Below, piece after piece: positions 1 through 7,997 of a DNA stretch of 64,000 bases (position 1 is its first letter; each line of letters starts with the position of its first letter). A program made the position numbers and the translations under genes. A model generated the notes under the pieces. The model made no database searches. It saw nothing but the letters and a program-made list of their open reading frames with translations, and had not been told where the DNA came from. The stretch comes from Hydrogenispora ethanolica (GTDB lineage: Bacteria > Bacillota > UBA4882 > UBA8346), in the NCBI RefSeq assembly GCF_004340685.1, contig NZ_SLUN01000022.1, positions 31,670 to 95,669 on the forward strand. The letters are read 5' to 3'.

Positions 1-287
1 TAGATTCGAAACTTTCTTTAAAGCCCTGATATTCCACAATGTAAAAGAATTATTCAATCAATGCAAATATCAAGGTATTTCATAAATATTAATTGTAATG
101 GAATAAATCTCAATTCTTTGAGCAGGATTATGGTAATTGCGACAATATCCATAATTTCTTGGTCCAAAGTTGTAATGATTTTCGATTATGGTATTTCAAC
201 AGATCTTTATAGTATTAAATCATTTTGCCATGCACGTGACGCTATTTGTTCATTGTTCCTTCATACAATAATATCGGGGGTGATTCC
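1..287. other. AT-rich leader region without a convincing gene
   Basis: This stretch is clearly richer in A and T than the rest of the window. A 76-codon open frame at 61-291 has no ribosome binding site and an unremarkable composition, so I do not call it a gene. The region presumably carries the promoter of the small gene that starts at 288, but I could not place -35 and -10 boxes with confidence. Confidence 0.4.
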
Positions 288-593
288 ATGAGTACTGCAC
301 TATCAGTAATCAGCAGTATTGAAAGGCTTTCCCAATCCATAGCGGCTTTATTAGGAAATACTGCGGCTTTTCCCGCATTCCGAACCACGCTGATTACAAC
401 TTTTGAATTGATTAAAGGCGCTGTTCGTGAGCTTCCAGTACGATTTTTCAGGCAACAGGAAATCTTGCAAGTTCTTAATCAAGCCGAAACCATTGTCAGT
501 GGCGCTCTCGCCATTACAATCCAGGAACTGAATACCATCCTGGGATTGTTGCAATTGGCGACACTCAAAGTGACTGTCTTTACCGATCCCTGA
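288..593 (+). CDS. Small helical protein of unknown function (101 aa)
   Basis: I do not recognise this protein. The start at 288 is chosen because GGGGGTG lies just upstream; an in-frame ATG at 246 has no such signal. The product begins MSTALSVISSIERLSQSIAA and is rich in Leu, Ile, Ala and Thr. It looks mostly helical and amphipathic, with no clear membrane span, no Cys and no enzymatic motif. A hairpin terminator follows the stop codon by about 20 bases, which supports a short single-gene transcript. It converges on pyrE, so genome context says nothing about its role. It is likely real but unassigned. Confidence 0.6.
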   Translation: MSTALSVISSIERLSQSIAALLGNTAAFPAFRTTLITTFELIKGAVRELPVRFFRQQEILQVLNQAETIVSGALAITIQELNTILGLLQLATLKVTVFTDP

Positions 594-615
594 ACCAATC
601 AGAATGCACGCAAAC

Positions 616-648
616 AAAAGACTGTCGGCCTACGGCTGACAGTCTTTT
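616..648. terminator. Bidirectional hairpin terminator
   Basis: AAAAGACTGTC at 616-626 pairs perfectly with GACAGTCTTTT at 638-648, and the inner GCC/GGC extends the stem. Because the stem starts with A and ends with T runs, it can stop transcripts from both strands: the small gene at 288-593 and pyrE on the minus strand. Confidence 0.85.
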
Positions 649-660
649 GCCATTTGGGCC

Positions 661-1329
661 TTAAACCCCATATTCCCGCAGGTATTCCTCGATCCGCAAT
701 TTCATGGCATCATCAATGATCACCTTGCCATCGACCTCCCGGTTGTGCAGGTAACCGATAATTTCATCGATGGTTACAATCGCGTGCGTTTTGATTCCGA
801 ACGCCTCTTCCAACTCTTGCAGCGCGGTCTGGTGTCCGGTTCCGCGTTCCCGGCGGTCCACGGAGACCACCAGTGAAGTGATATTGACGGCGGCCACCGA
901 ATGTAAAAGCTGCCAGCTTTCCCGGACGGAAGTACCCGCTGTGATGACATCCTCGATGATTAAGACCCGATCCCCGTTATTCGGCTGCCAGCCGACGATT
1001 CCCCCACCTTCCCCATGATCTTTTTGTTCTTTTCGATTAAAACAATACGGTACGTCCCACTGATATTGATGGTATAAGGAAACAGCGGTGGTGACCGCCA
1101 ACGGAATCCCTTTATAAGCGGGGCCGTAAAGCACGTCAAAATTCCGTCCCGCCTGATGCATGATGCACTCCGCATAAAACCGGCCCAACTTCGCGATCTG
1201 GGCGCCGGTTTTATAATTGCCGGTATTCACAAAATAAGGGGTGCGGCGTCCGCTTTTGGTCACAAAATCGCCGAAGGTTAAAACATTGGAGCGGATCATA
1301 AATTCGATAAATTCCTTTTTGTAGTCCAT
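661..1329 (-). CDS. pyrE: Orotate phosphoribosyltransferase
   Basis: Converts orotate and PRPP to orotidine monophosphate in pyrimidine synthesis. The PRPP-binding loop is visible as VLIIEDVITAGTS (around residues 120-135), and the K-x-GRRTPYF segment near residue 25 is typical of the family. The ATG at 1329 is preceded by AAGGAG with normal spacing, giving 222 aa. The longer open frame upstream (to 1404) has no signal and would overlap the next gene. pyrE sits alone, without the other pyr genes, downstream of two HAD phosphatase genes on the same strand. No pyrimidine attenuator is visible in the short leader. Confidence 0.95.
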   Translation of the reverse strand: MDYKKEFIEFMIRSNVLTFGDFVTKSGRRTPYFVNTGNYKTGAQIAKLGRFYAECIMHQAGRNFDVLYGPAYKGIPLAVTTAVSLYHQYQWDVPYCFNRKEQKDHGEGGGIVGWQPNNGDRVLIIEDVITAGTSVRESWQLLHSVAAVNITSLVVSVDRRERGTGHQTALQELEEAFGIKTHAIVTIDEIIGYLHNREVDGKVIIDDAMKLRIEEYLREYGV

Positions 1330-1400
1330 CTTTGGTCTCCTTATCAGAATGTTGTGTTTGAAGGCCTTTTTAAGCCGATCTCCGTTTCCGGCGAAAGGAA

Positions 1401-2060
1401 TCAAATGCGCCCGCTCAGGAGAGCCCCCAGTTCCGAAACAGAACCCGCTATCCCCGTCGGATGCGCGGCTGTCAATTCTTCCATGGTCCCATAACCGTAT
1501 GCCACCGCTATCGAAGCAATACCGTGATTCCTGGCTCCGATTATGTCATGTTCCCGGTCACCCACCATGACGACCTTGGAACGGTCCGGGCTTTCCAATG
1601 ATTTCAGGAGCTCCGCAATGACCTCCGTTTTGGTCGACCGGGTTCCATCCAGGTTGCTGCCGATGATGTGCTCGAAGAAATGGGCCAGGCCGAAATGGGA
1701 TAGAATCCGTTCGCTATAGACGGTCGGTTTGGAAGTAGCCACGCTTAACCGGAGGTTCTGGCGTTGTAAGTCAGCCAGCAATTCGAGGATTCCTGGGTAC
1801 ACGGTGTTTTCAAACAGGCCGGACACTCCGAAATACTCGCGGTAAAACTGCACCGCCTGCCAGGCGGTTTGAGCATCCAATCCGTAATACTTTTCAAAGG
1901 ACTCCTGGAGTGGCGGACCGATGAAACGGAGCAACCGTTCCCGGTCGTTCGCGATAATTCCCAGTTTCGACAGGGCATAACAGATTGAATTGACGATTCC
2001 TTCGGCCGGATCGGTCAAAGTGCCGTCGAGATCGAAAAAAACTTCCTGATAAGCTGTCAT
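1401..2060 (-). CDS. HAD-family hydrolase, phosphoglycolate phosphatase-like
   Basis: A haloacid dehalogenase superfamily phosphatase of 219 aa. Motif I is FDLDGTLTD near the N terminus (nucleophile Asp and general acid Asp), motif II is SVATSKPT, and motif IV is VMVGDREHD. The cap segment IGPPLQESFEKYYGL is typical of the Gph/PpaX group. The substrate cannot be read from sequence; a nucleotide or phosphoglycolate is likely. The start at 2060 is preceded by AGAGGA; the open frame extends to 2102 without support. It lies immediately upstream of pyrE on the same strand, so the two may be co-transcribed. Confidence 0.85.
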   Translation of the reverse strand: MTAYQEVFFDLDGTLTDPAEGIVNSICYALSKLGIIANDRERLLRFIGPPLQESFEKYYGLDAQTAWQAVQFYREYFGVSGLFENTVYPGILELLADLQRQNLRLSVATSKPTVYSERILSHFGLAHFFEHIIGSNLDGTRSTKTEVIAELLKSLESPDRSKVVMVGDREHDIIGARNHGIASIAVAYGYGTMEELTAAHPTGIAGSVSELGALLSGRI

Positions 2061-2157
2061 ATTTTCCTCTTTGCTTCCCAGTTGCGCGGGGCGGATCAAC
2101 ATATTTTCATTCCAATATAAGCTATCCCGGAATGATTTTCAAGCCCCAACCGCAAGT

Positions 2158-2808
2158 TTATTCGTTTGCTCCGGAGAGGACCTCTATCACCGGCGGCAAT
2201 TCGGGGAAGCGGGTAATGCTGGCATCGGGGTAAAACTCCCCGTAGCAGTCGAACGGACCCCGCCTGAAATGAATGGTTTTCATGCCCAAATGAGCGGCGC
2301 TTCGCAGGTTGGGCAGACGATCATCGATGAAAACACAGTCACCCGGGGTGGCACGGATGGTTGCCAAGAGTTTTTTATAGATCCTCGGCTCCGGTTTGCG
2401 GATTCCCACGACGCCGCTGATGATTTTGGCTCCGAAAAACCCATTCAGCCGGTGTTTGCGGCATAGATAATCGGACCATTCCGCCACATCGTTCGAGAGC
2501 AACGCCAGCCGATAAGCGCCGGCGAGCCGAGCGGCGATCTCCGGGAATTCCGGATCCAATCGCAAATGGTTGTCAAGATAGTTCTTTTCCAAGTCCGGAT
2601 GGGCTTCGGAAACGGGAAACCCGACCTCCTGCCAGAACCGGCGGGCGGATATCTCCCCCAGGCTGGCTTGCAAATACACTTGCCGAATTTGCTCCGGATC
2701 GAGCGTGGGATTCAAGCCCCGGACATACGGCACCAAGAGTTCATTGGTGTCGTCCCCGTCCAGAAAAACGACTCCCATCGCATCAAAGATTAACCATTGG
2801 ATAGCCAG
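2158..2808 (-). CDS. HAD-family hydrolase with a probable CTG start
   Basis: A HAD subclass IA protein of the YihX or haloacid dehalogenase type, about 216 aa. The first ATG, at 2778, would begin inside motif I and lose the catalytic aspartate. Reading upstream in frame gives a start of MAIQWLIFDAMGVVFLDGDD, in which the FDAMGV segment supplies the nucleophile. The codon at 2808 is CTG, and a perfect AGGAGA lies seven to eight bases before it. Other motifs are LALLSNDVAEW (motif II), a Lys in GIRKPEP (motif III) and VFIDDR (motif IV). Motif I lacks the second Asp of typical phosphatases, as in several haloacid dehalogenase and YihX-like proteins. The substrate is unknown. Confidence 0.75.
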   Translation of the reverse strand: MAIQWLIFDAMGVVFLDGDDTNELLVPYVRGLNPTLDPEQIRQVYLQASLGEISARRFWQEVGFPVSEAHPDLEKNYLDNHLRLDPEFPEIAARLAGAYRLALLSNDVAEWSDYLCRKHRLNGFFGAKIISGVVGIRKPEPRIYKKLLATIRATPGDCVFIDDRLPNLRSAAHLGMKTIHFRRGPFDCYGEFYPDASITRFPELPPVIEVLSGANE

Positions 2809-2875
2809 AGTCGCTCTCCTCCCCCGCGATAGGGATTATGGTCCGGATTGAAAGCGGGTCATTTTGAACCGTCCG

Positions 2876-3409
2876 TTAATCGGTTATAAACTCCAGACTG
2901 CCGAAGACGACATTGGTGTCGATAGCCAGAAATTTCTCCCCTTCTTTGTAGTTCGGAGAATAATAAGTGGAGTTTCCGAACGAGATGGTGTTGCCATCGG
3001 GCATTCTAGCGCCAGCGAATGCCGAATTGACGGTCACTTTTACCGGCAAGGCAGGATTGATGCGAATGGTTCCAGCGCCAAAAATCGTGTTGATCTCGAT
3101 TTTCGAGTCCACCGCTGTGACTTGGGACAGATCGATGGTTCCCTTAGCGAAGATCACGTTGTAATTCTCTTTCGGTTCGGTCACCTTGAGCTCAGAATCA
3201 TCGAAAATGATGTCGTTTTGTGATGAACGGGTCACGCCAAAGCCTCCGACCAACATGCTGATACCGGCATAAATCAGGCAAAAGGCCACCGCCAACCGGA
3301 ATATCGGGATATTGAAATTGAACAAGACCTTCAGCACCAGCGCGATGCCAATAAAAATCAAGAAAACGCCCCAAAACACCTCACTGAACAAAAAACCGAA
3401 TCGCACCAT
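2876..3409 (-). CDS. LiaF-like membrane protein (cell-wall stress response family)
   Basis: A 177-aa protein with two hydrophobic spans near the N terminus (roughly residues 8-28 and 36-56) and a C-terminal beta-rich domain ending in the NVVFGSLEFI pattern. This arrangement is that of the LiaF / cell wall-active antibiotics response family (DUF5668 plus DUF2154 type). In Bacillus LiaF restrains the LiaRS system; no liaRS pair is adjacent here, so that role is not implied. The ATG at 3409 has AAGGAGG nine bases upstream; the open frame continues to 3538 without signal. It is divergent from ytaF. Confidence 0.7.
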   Translation of the reverse strand: MVRFGFLFSEVFWGVFLIFIGIALVLKVLFNFNIPIFRLAVAFCLIYAGISMLVGGFGVTRSSQNDIIFDDSELKVTEPKENYNVIFAKGTIDLSQVTAVDSKIEINTIFGAGTIRINPALPVKVTVNSAFAGARMPDGNTISFGNSTYYSPNYKEGEKFLAIDTNVVFGSLEFITD

Positions 3410-3660
3410 CGGATTATACCTCCTTATCAGATTGGAATAGCTTTCAGCTCGTTTAACACCGTTCCCAAACATCGGGCCAATACCGACCCGGGCTCCAGAC
3501 GAAGTGGATTGCCCTACATGCAAAGAAATATTCGCCATCAGGATGGTAAATCCTACCTAAGTTTTTCTATTGCCCTCTCAAACGGGACAATGGACTGACC
3601 AAACCGCCTCCGGAATCATATACTACTTCTGGCAGTGCTAAAAACTAGCGGGAGATAGAC

Positions 3661-4311
3661 ATGATTTTTACCATTAGCTTGCTGGCCATCTCGTTGAGTT
3701 TGGACGCCCTGGGCGTCGGCTTAGTTTACGGGATGCGTAGAATCAAGATTCCTTTCTATTCGAAACTCGTCATCTGCTTTTTCTCCATTCTTTACTCCGG
3801 GGGTTCGATTTTACTCGGCCGCACGCTGGCAAATTTTTTATCACCCTTCGCCGCAAAACTGATTGGCCTATCCATCTTAATTTTGATGGGCATTTGGATC
3901 ATCCTCCAGGCTTTGATCAAAAACTCAAGCGAGACGGTAAAAAACGACGAAGCCGGGCTCGACCCGACACTCTTGACCATTGTCATCAAATCGCTGGGAA
4001 TCACGATTCAGGTCGTCCGGAATCCAGTGGAATTCGATTTCGACCGTTCCGGTTCGATCGACGCCTCCGAGTCATTACTGCTGGGATTGGCGCTCTCGGT
4101 CGATGCGATCGGAGTCGGAATCGGAAGCGCTTTAGTGGGTTTCCACTCCCTTGGAATACCGTTGTGCGTGGGACTGACGCAATTACTCCTTTTGTATGTC
4201 GGGGCGTATATTGGTGAACGTTTTGTATCTCAGCTTAAGATTAATGAAAAAATGTTATCCATTTTACCCGGAGTTTTATTAATTTGTTTCGCACTGATCC
4301 GGATCTATTGA
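3661..4311 (+). CDS. ytaF: Sporulation membrane protein YtaF
   Basis: A 216-aa integral membrane protein of the MntP/YtaF group. It begins MIFTISLLAISLSLDALGVG, and the second half repeats the pattern as LALSVDAIGVGIGSALVG, so two homologous halves each carry the conserved D-A-(L/I)-G-V-G motif. This is the fold of the manganese exporter MntP; YtaF members are found in spore formers and their transported ion is not settled. GGGAG stands upstream of the ATG. The gene faces the xerD cluster, with a 21-bp repeat array between them. Confidence 0.85.
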   Translation: MIFTISLLAISLSLDALGVGLVYGMRRIKIPFYSKLVICFFSILYSGGSILLGRTLANFLSPFAAKLIGLSILILMGIWIILQALIKNSSETVKNDEAGLDPTLLTIVIKSLGITIQVVRNPVEFDFDRSGSIDASESLLLGLALSVDAIGVGIGSALVGFHSLGIPLCVGLTQLLLLYVGAYIGERFVSQLKINEKMLSILPGVLLICFALIRIY

Positions 4312-4316
4312 TCAAA

Positions 4317-4667
4317 TTATTTATCACCAATCGATAACCTCCATATTCTTTGTTGTTTGGCTGATACGTGACTTGGGTTGAGGAGTTGAAAGAGAACGTT
4401 TTGGGAATCACAGATCGCTTTGGGTGACTGAAAGAGCTCATTCAGTCGTCGGGCAAGCTCGTTTTGTGGATAAGAGAGCTTGCTCAGTCGTTCAGCGAGC
4501 TCATTTTGTGGATGAGTGAGCTTGTTTTGTGAATCAGCAAGCTGGTTTTGTGAATAAGCGAGCTCGCTCAGTGACTCGGCAAGCTCTTTTTGTGGGTAAG
4601 TAAGCTTGTTTTGTGAATGGGAGAGCTCGCTCAGTCGTTCAGCAAGCTCTTTTTGTGGATGAGTAAT
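4317..4667 (-). pseudogene. Open heptad-repeat frame without a usable start
   Basis: Read on the minus strand, the array in this interval gives uninterrupted seven-residue units such as THPQKEL, AERLSEL, SHSQNKL, TYPQKEL and AESLSEL, then decays to a short tail and a TAA at 4317-4319. The last residue of each unit is Leu written as either CTT or CTC, which suggests past selection on the protein. There is no ATG, GTG or TTG with a ribosome binding site, and a TAG at 4668-4670 separates it from a degenerate upstream unit. I treat it as a broken or never-translated relative of the heptad ORFs at 28.9 and 46.9 kb. Confidence 0.35.
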
Positions 4668-4685
4668 CTATTTCCGTGGATAAAC
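4392..4685. repeat. Tandem array of 14 units with a 21-bp period
   Basis: Fourteen consecutive units of exactly 21 bases keep register from 4392 to 4685, with weaker units on either side (4371 and 4686). Two unit types alternate irregularly: one like GAGCTTGTTTTGTGAATCAGC and one like GAGCTCGCTCAGTCGTTCAGC. Restriction-like AGCT cores recur at each boundary. The array fills the convergent gap between ytaF and xerD. There are no unique spacers, so it is not a CRISPR array. Confidence 0.9.
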
Positions 4686-4785
4686 GGGCTCGCCCCCTTC
4701 CGAGACCCTATATTGATTGCGAAGGGAATGTTATGGTAATTTGAAATTCTCTGACCTGGTTATCGCCCTTGCCGGACAAATCAAT

Positions 4786-4824
4786 AAAAAAGACCCGGAG
4801 TATTGGGCAACCCGGGTCTTTTTT
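4786..4824. terminator. Bidirectional terminator between array and xerD
   Basis: AAGACCCGG at 4790-4798 pairs with CCGGGTCTT at 4812-4820, flanked by A runs on the left and six T on the right. It can end the long minus-strand cluster after xerD as well as plus-strand transcription from ytaF. Confidence 0.85.
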
Positions 4825-4842
4825 GATTTATAAAGAGAGCGA

Positions 4843-5733
4843 TTACTTAGCGCGCGGGTGGGCCTTCTCGTAGACTTCCTTGATGCGGTCTTTAGTCAGA
4901 TGGGTGTAGACCTGAGTGGTGGAAATATCGGCATGGCCCAGCATCTCCTGGACCGAACGCAGATCGGCCCCGTTTTCCAATAGGTGCGTGGCAAAAGAAT
5001 GGCGCAAGGTATGCGGAGTAATCTCGATTGCGATATCCAAATTTTCGGCGTATTTTTTGATGATTTTCCAGAAACCCTGGCGGGTTAGGCCTTTGCCGTG
5101 ATGATTCAGGAACAGGGTGTCCTCATAGGGACTGGAGGCCAAAAACTTCCGGGCATGCTCCAGATAGATCTTCACATATTTGGTGGCGACGGAGCCCAAT
5201 GGAACGATCCGTTCCTTTGAACCCTTGCCGAAGCAGCGAATATAACTCATTTCCAGATTGAGATCGTTGATTTTCAGCGAAACCAGTTCCGAAACCCGCA
5301 ATCCGGTGGCATATAGTACTTCCAGCATCGCCCGGTCCCGGACGCCCACCGGATTCTTCAGATCCGGCTGTTCCAGCAAATGTTCGACGTCTTGAACCGA
5401 GAGCACACGCGGCAGGCGTTTTTCCTGCTTGGGCGCATCCAAATTGATCGTGGGATCGCGCTCAATCATCCCTTCACGCGCCAAAAAATGATAATATGAT
5501 TTAATCGCCGCCAGATTCCGGGAAAGAGTCGCTGTGGCCTTACCACGGGCTTGAAGCAGTAATAAGTAGCCGATGACCGTGGCCTGGGTGGTCGCTTGAA
5601 GATCGAGATTCTTCTTCTCTTTCAGATAACTCAAAAACTGCCGCAGATCCCGACCGTAAGATTCCAGGGTGTTCTTGGCTAAACCGCGTTCCACAGACAA
5701 ATAGTTGAGGTAATCTTGGAGGCTGTCTTGCAA
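4843..5733 (-). CDS. xerD: Tyrosine recombinase XerD
   Basis: Site-specific recombinase that resolves chromosome dimers at dif. The N-terminal SAM-like core-binding domain (about residues 1-85) is followed by the catalytic domain with Arg in ATGLRVSEL, Lys in FGKGSKER, HTLRHSFATHLL, LGHADISTT and the nucleophile Tyr in QVYTHL. Length is 296 aa, the family norm. A TTG at 5733 is preferred because AAGGAG lies nine bases before it; another TTG at 5742 touches the ribosome binding site. It is the last gene of a minus-strand cluster running from the HD protein at 11.35 kb and follows spoIIM. XerC is a possible alternative name. Confidence 0.93.
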   Translation of the reverse strand: MQDSLQDYLNYLSVERGLAKNTLESYGRDLRQFLSYLKEKKNLDLQATTQATVIGYLLLLQARGKATATLSRNLAAIKSYYHFLAREGMIERDPTINLDAPKQEKRLPRVLSVQDVEHLLEQPDLKNPVGVRDRAMLEVLYATGLRVSELVSLKINDLNLEMSYIRCFGKGSKERIVPLGSVATKYVKIYLEHARKFLASSPYEDTLFLNHHGKGLTRQGFWKIIKKYAENLDIAIEITPHTLRHSFATHLLENGADLRSVQEMLGHADISTTQVYTHLTKDRIKEVYEKAHPRAK

Positions 5734-5886
5734 TAGTGTCAACTCCTTTTGTAAACTTTCAAGATGTTTTAGATTTCGACAGATTCCGAGACATCTCCTT
5801 TTTTTAAACGACAGGAAAAATTTCCAGTTATGTCAGGGCGGTTTTGCCACCCTCCCAGGTCCGATACCCGGCGTCATGTTTTCATA

Positions 5887-6519
5887 TCAAATGATCCTGC
5901 CCACCCAAGTGGTGATGAAAGGCGTAACATAGCCCTGGACAAAGCCACCCAGGACCATCAACAAGATTACAATGAGCGTAATAACGGCGCAGCGGATCAT
6001 CTCTTCGCCGATGGCGATCTGCTTTTTGGTGAAGCGGATCTTGGTCAGCGCCGCGGCGCAATCCATGATGGCCACCACCATAATCAGTAACGCCGGTAAG
6101 ACGATGATATTATGGGGTAAGATGCCGGTGAGCGTCAGCAAGATCCCTTTATATCCCATTGTTTGAAATAAAAAACCAGTACTGAAACCGAGAATAAAAC
6201 CTCTGGCAAAAATCAAAAGCAACGCCAAAGGCACCCCGATCACACTGATTCCCATGAAAAAAAGAAAAAAAACGGTTTGCAGGTTCGAGACAACCGTTTG
6301 CCGGGCATAGATATTGCTCTGTAAAAAGTCCTCCCCATGCAGCCCCTGGTTTACAAACCGGACCAATTCACGTTGCTGATCCTTCTCCAATACGCTTGCG
6401 GCTATCACTCCAAAGGCTATCCCCATCGATAACAGGATTAAAACCAGCGCGACCAAGAAGATGCGATCTCTGATATAATCTTGGATTATTTGGCGCAATC
6501 GTAATGTTAAAAGCATCAT
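5887..6519 (-). CDS. spoIIM: Stage II sporulation protein M
   Basis: A 210-aa membrane protein of the SpoIIM/DUF95 family with about five spans, including LVALVLILLSMGIAFGVIAA near the N terminus and a conserved LPHNIIVLPALL segment in the middle. In Bacillus SpoIIM works with SpoIID and SpoIIP in septal peptidoglycan removal and engulfment. GGGGGGAAG precedes the paired ATG codons at 6519 and 6516. The gene sits between the ComB-like gene and xerD, an order shared with other spore formers. Confidence 0.92.
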   Translation of the reverse strand: MMLLTLRLRQIIQDYIRDRIFLVALVLILLSMGIAFGVIAASVLEKDQQRELVRFVNQGLHGEDFLQSNIYARQTVVSNLQTVFFLFFMGISVIGVPLALLLIFARGFILGFSTGFLFQTMGYKGILLTLTGILPHNIIVLPALLIMVVAIMDCAAALTKIRFTKKQIAIGEEMIRCAVITLIVILLMVLGGFVQGYVTPFITTWVGRII

Positions 6520-6663
6520 CTTCCCCCCTTGTCCATTGTTAAAATTTTATGGTCAAGTAGGAGAATATATGATTGTCTTTTGCGAGATTCAGGCTGCGGA
6601 TCGTTCTTGTCCCAACTGGGCCAACGGCAAAAAAACCGGCCTTTTACGCTACCATCGCTTCAG

Positions 6664-7335
6664 TCAAGCAGGATTTAAAAAGCCGCTCTGTATCACCGCC
6701 TGGGTCAGATATTGCGCGGCCAGCACATCCTCCAGCGAATTGGCGCTGGCAGCAACGATTGTAATGCCGCAATCCAATTTCCGCGCTGTTTCGATGGCGC
6801 GCTCGATCCCGACTTTGGCCGGTTCGCAACCTTTTTTGAGTGGAGTTCTGACCACTGTCGCGGTCAGGACCGCCGGCGCTCCGTTATTATAGGCCGCGTC
6901 AAAAGCGACTCCGCCGGTGTCCGAGATGAATAATACGACTTTACCGGTAAAAACGGCAAATTTTCCGATCTCCGTGCCGATATTGGGGATGATCGAGCCC
7001 ACTTCCGCGCCGGATCGTGCCACACCAGCCAGAGCGGCTTCGGCCCGTTTGGCCCGCTCGCTATCCTCGCCATAACGCGGCTCGGCCACCACGATCAGTT
7101 GCGTTTTGTATTTCAAAGCGGTCTTCCCCGCCAAATACCCGATCCGATCAGGATTGATATTCAACGGAACCTTGCATCCGGTCGGAGCCGCGCCAAAAAC
7201 AGCAATGGCTCCACTCTCCAGCGCCACTTCCGTGCTGGTCGACATATCAATAATATCCACAATAACTACCGCGTCGCCGCGCCGGGCACCTTCCACCGCT
7301 CCGGAGGCATTGAACGTCAAATGAACGGTCTGCAA
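6664..7335 (-). CDS. ComB-like protein (2-phosphosulfolactate phosphatase superfamily)
   Basis: A 223-aa cytosolic protein that matches the ComB layout: GDAVVIVDIIDMSTSTEVAL near residue 20 corresponds to the family D-V-L-R-A-T-(S/T)-T segment, and the C-terminal ITIVAASANSLEDVLAAQ corresponds to the family V-C-A-G-x-x-x-x-S-L-E-D stretch. The Arg of the first motif is replaced and the TTNGT motif reads ISDTGG, so coenzyme M-type substrate specificity is unlikely. The TTG start is supported by AAAGGTGA four bases upstream. It lies between a NUDIX gene and spoIIM; the context suggests a conserved but unexplained housekeeping or sporulation role. Confidence 0.6.
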   Translation of the reverse strand: MQTVHLTFNASGAVEGARRGDAVVIVDIIDMSTSTEVALESGAIAVFGAAPTGCKVPLNINPDRIGYLAGKTALKYKTQLIVVAEPRYGEDSERAKRAEAALAGVARSGAEVGSIIPNIGTEIGKFAVFTGKVVLFISDTGGVAFDAAYNNGAPAVLTATVVRTPLKKGCEPAKVGIERAIETARKLDCGITIVAASANSLEDVLAAQYLTQAVIQSGFLNPA

Positions 7336-7454
7336 TTGATCACCTTTTTGACATGGATTGAGTCATTGATTATCTTCCGAATGGATATTTCCGCTAAATA
7401 CGCCTGATAATCTATATTCAAAGCAGTCCAATATATGCTGGGTATCGATGAATA

Positions 7455-7997
7455 TCACCATAAGTTGCGCCGTTCGACATAAGACAGGGCAACCACTGTT
7501 TTGGCGTCGACAATCGCCGCAGTATCCAAATGTTGCAACACTTCTTCCTTGGTCATCGTAACGGTCGCCAAAAACTCGTCTGGATCCGGCTCTCTCCGGA
7601 AGGGCCGCAATTGTTTGGCCAGGAACAAATGGATAACCTCGTTGGTAAATCCAGGAGTGGTCCAAATGGAGGATAAATAAATCAATTCGCCCGGCTCGTA
7701 ACCGATCTCTTCCGAAAGCTCGCGCCGTGCGCAAGTCTCCGGTTCTTCCCCCGCATCGAGTTTGCCGGCGGGAATCTCTAAAATGATTTGACCGGTGGGG
7801 TAGCGGAATTGTTTCACCATAACAATTCGGCCATCATCGAGCAGAGGGACGACAGCTGCCGCCCCGGGATGAAGCAGGTATTCCCGATTGGCAATCTTGC
7901 CGTTGGGCAGCCGCACTTGGTCACGGTGCAAATCGAGAAAGCTGCCATGGTGAATCGTATTCTTGGAAACCGTGGTTTCCTTCAAATTTTCAGCCAT
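7455..7997 (-). CDS. NUDIX hydrolase, ADP-ribose pyrophosphatase type
   Basis: A 180-aa hydrolase. The Nudix box runs from Gly78 to Gly99 in the exact G-x5-E-x7-R-E-L-x-E-E-x-G pattern, with the metal-binding RELSEE core. The preceding VVMVKQFRYP-like segment (here VMVKQFRYPTGQ) and the Pro-rich IWTTPGFTNE loop are typical of ADP-ribose pyrophosphatases (NudF class). The start codon overlaps the end of the DUF3866 gene by eight bases, indicating translational coupling. Confidence 0.9.
   Translation of the reverse strand: MAENLKETTVSKNTIHHGSFLDLHRDQVRLPNGKIANREYLLHPGAAAVVPLLDDGRIVMVKQFRYPTGQIILEIPAGKLDAGEEPETCARRELSEEIGYEPGELIYLSSIWTTPGFTNEVIHLFLAKQLRPFRREPDPDEFLATVTMTKEEVLQHLDTAAIVDAKTVVALSYVERRNLW

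Noticed and set aside
61..291. 76-codon open frame at the window start
   Set aside because: No ribosome binding site, AT-rich sequence and no protein-like pattern; the next frame has a better start at 288.
4241..4441. 66-codon minus frame at the end of ytaF
   Set aside because: It overlaps ytaF and is out of the heptad frame; no start signal.
4392..4685. Possible CRISPR array
   Set aside because: Units are contiguous 21-mers without unique spacers, and no cas genes are near.
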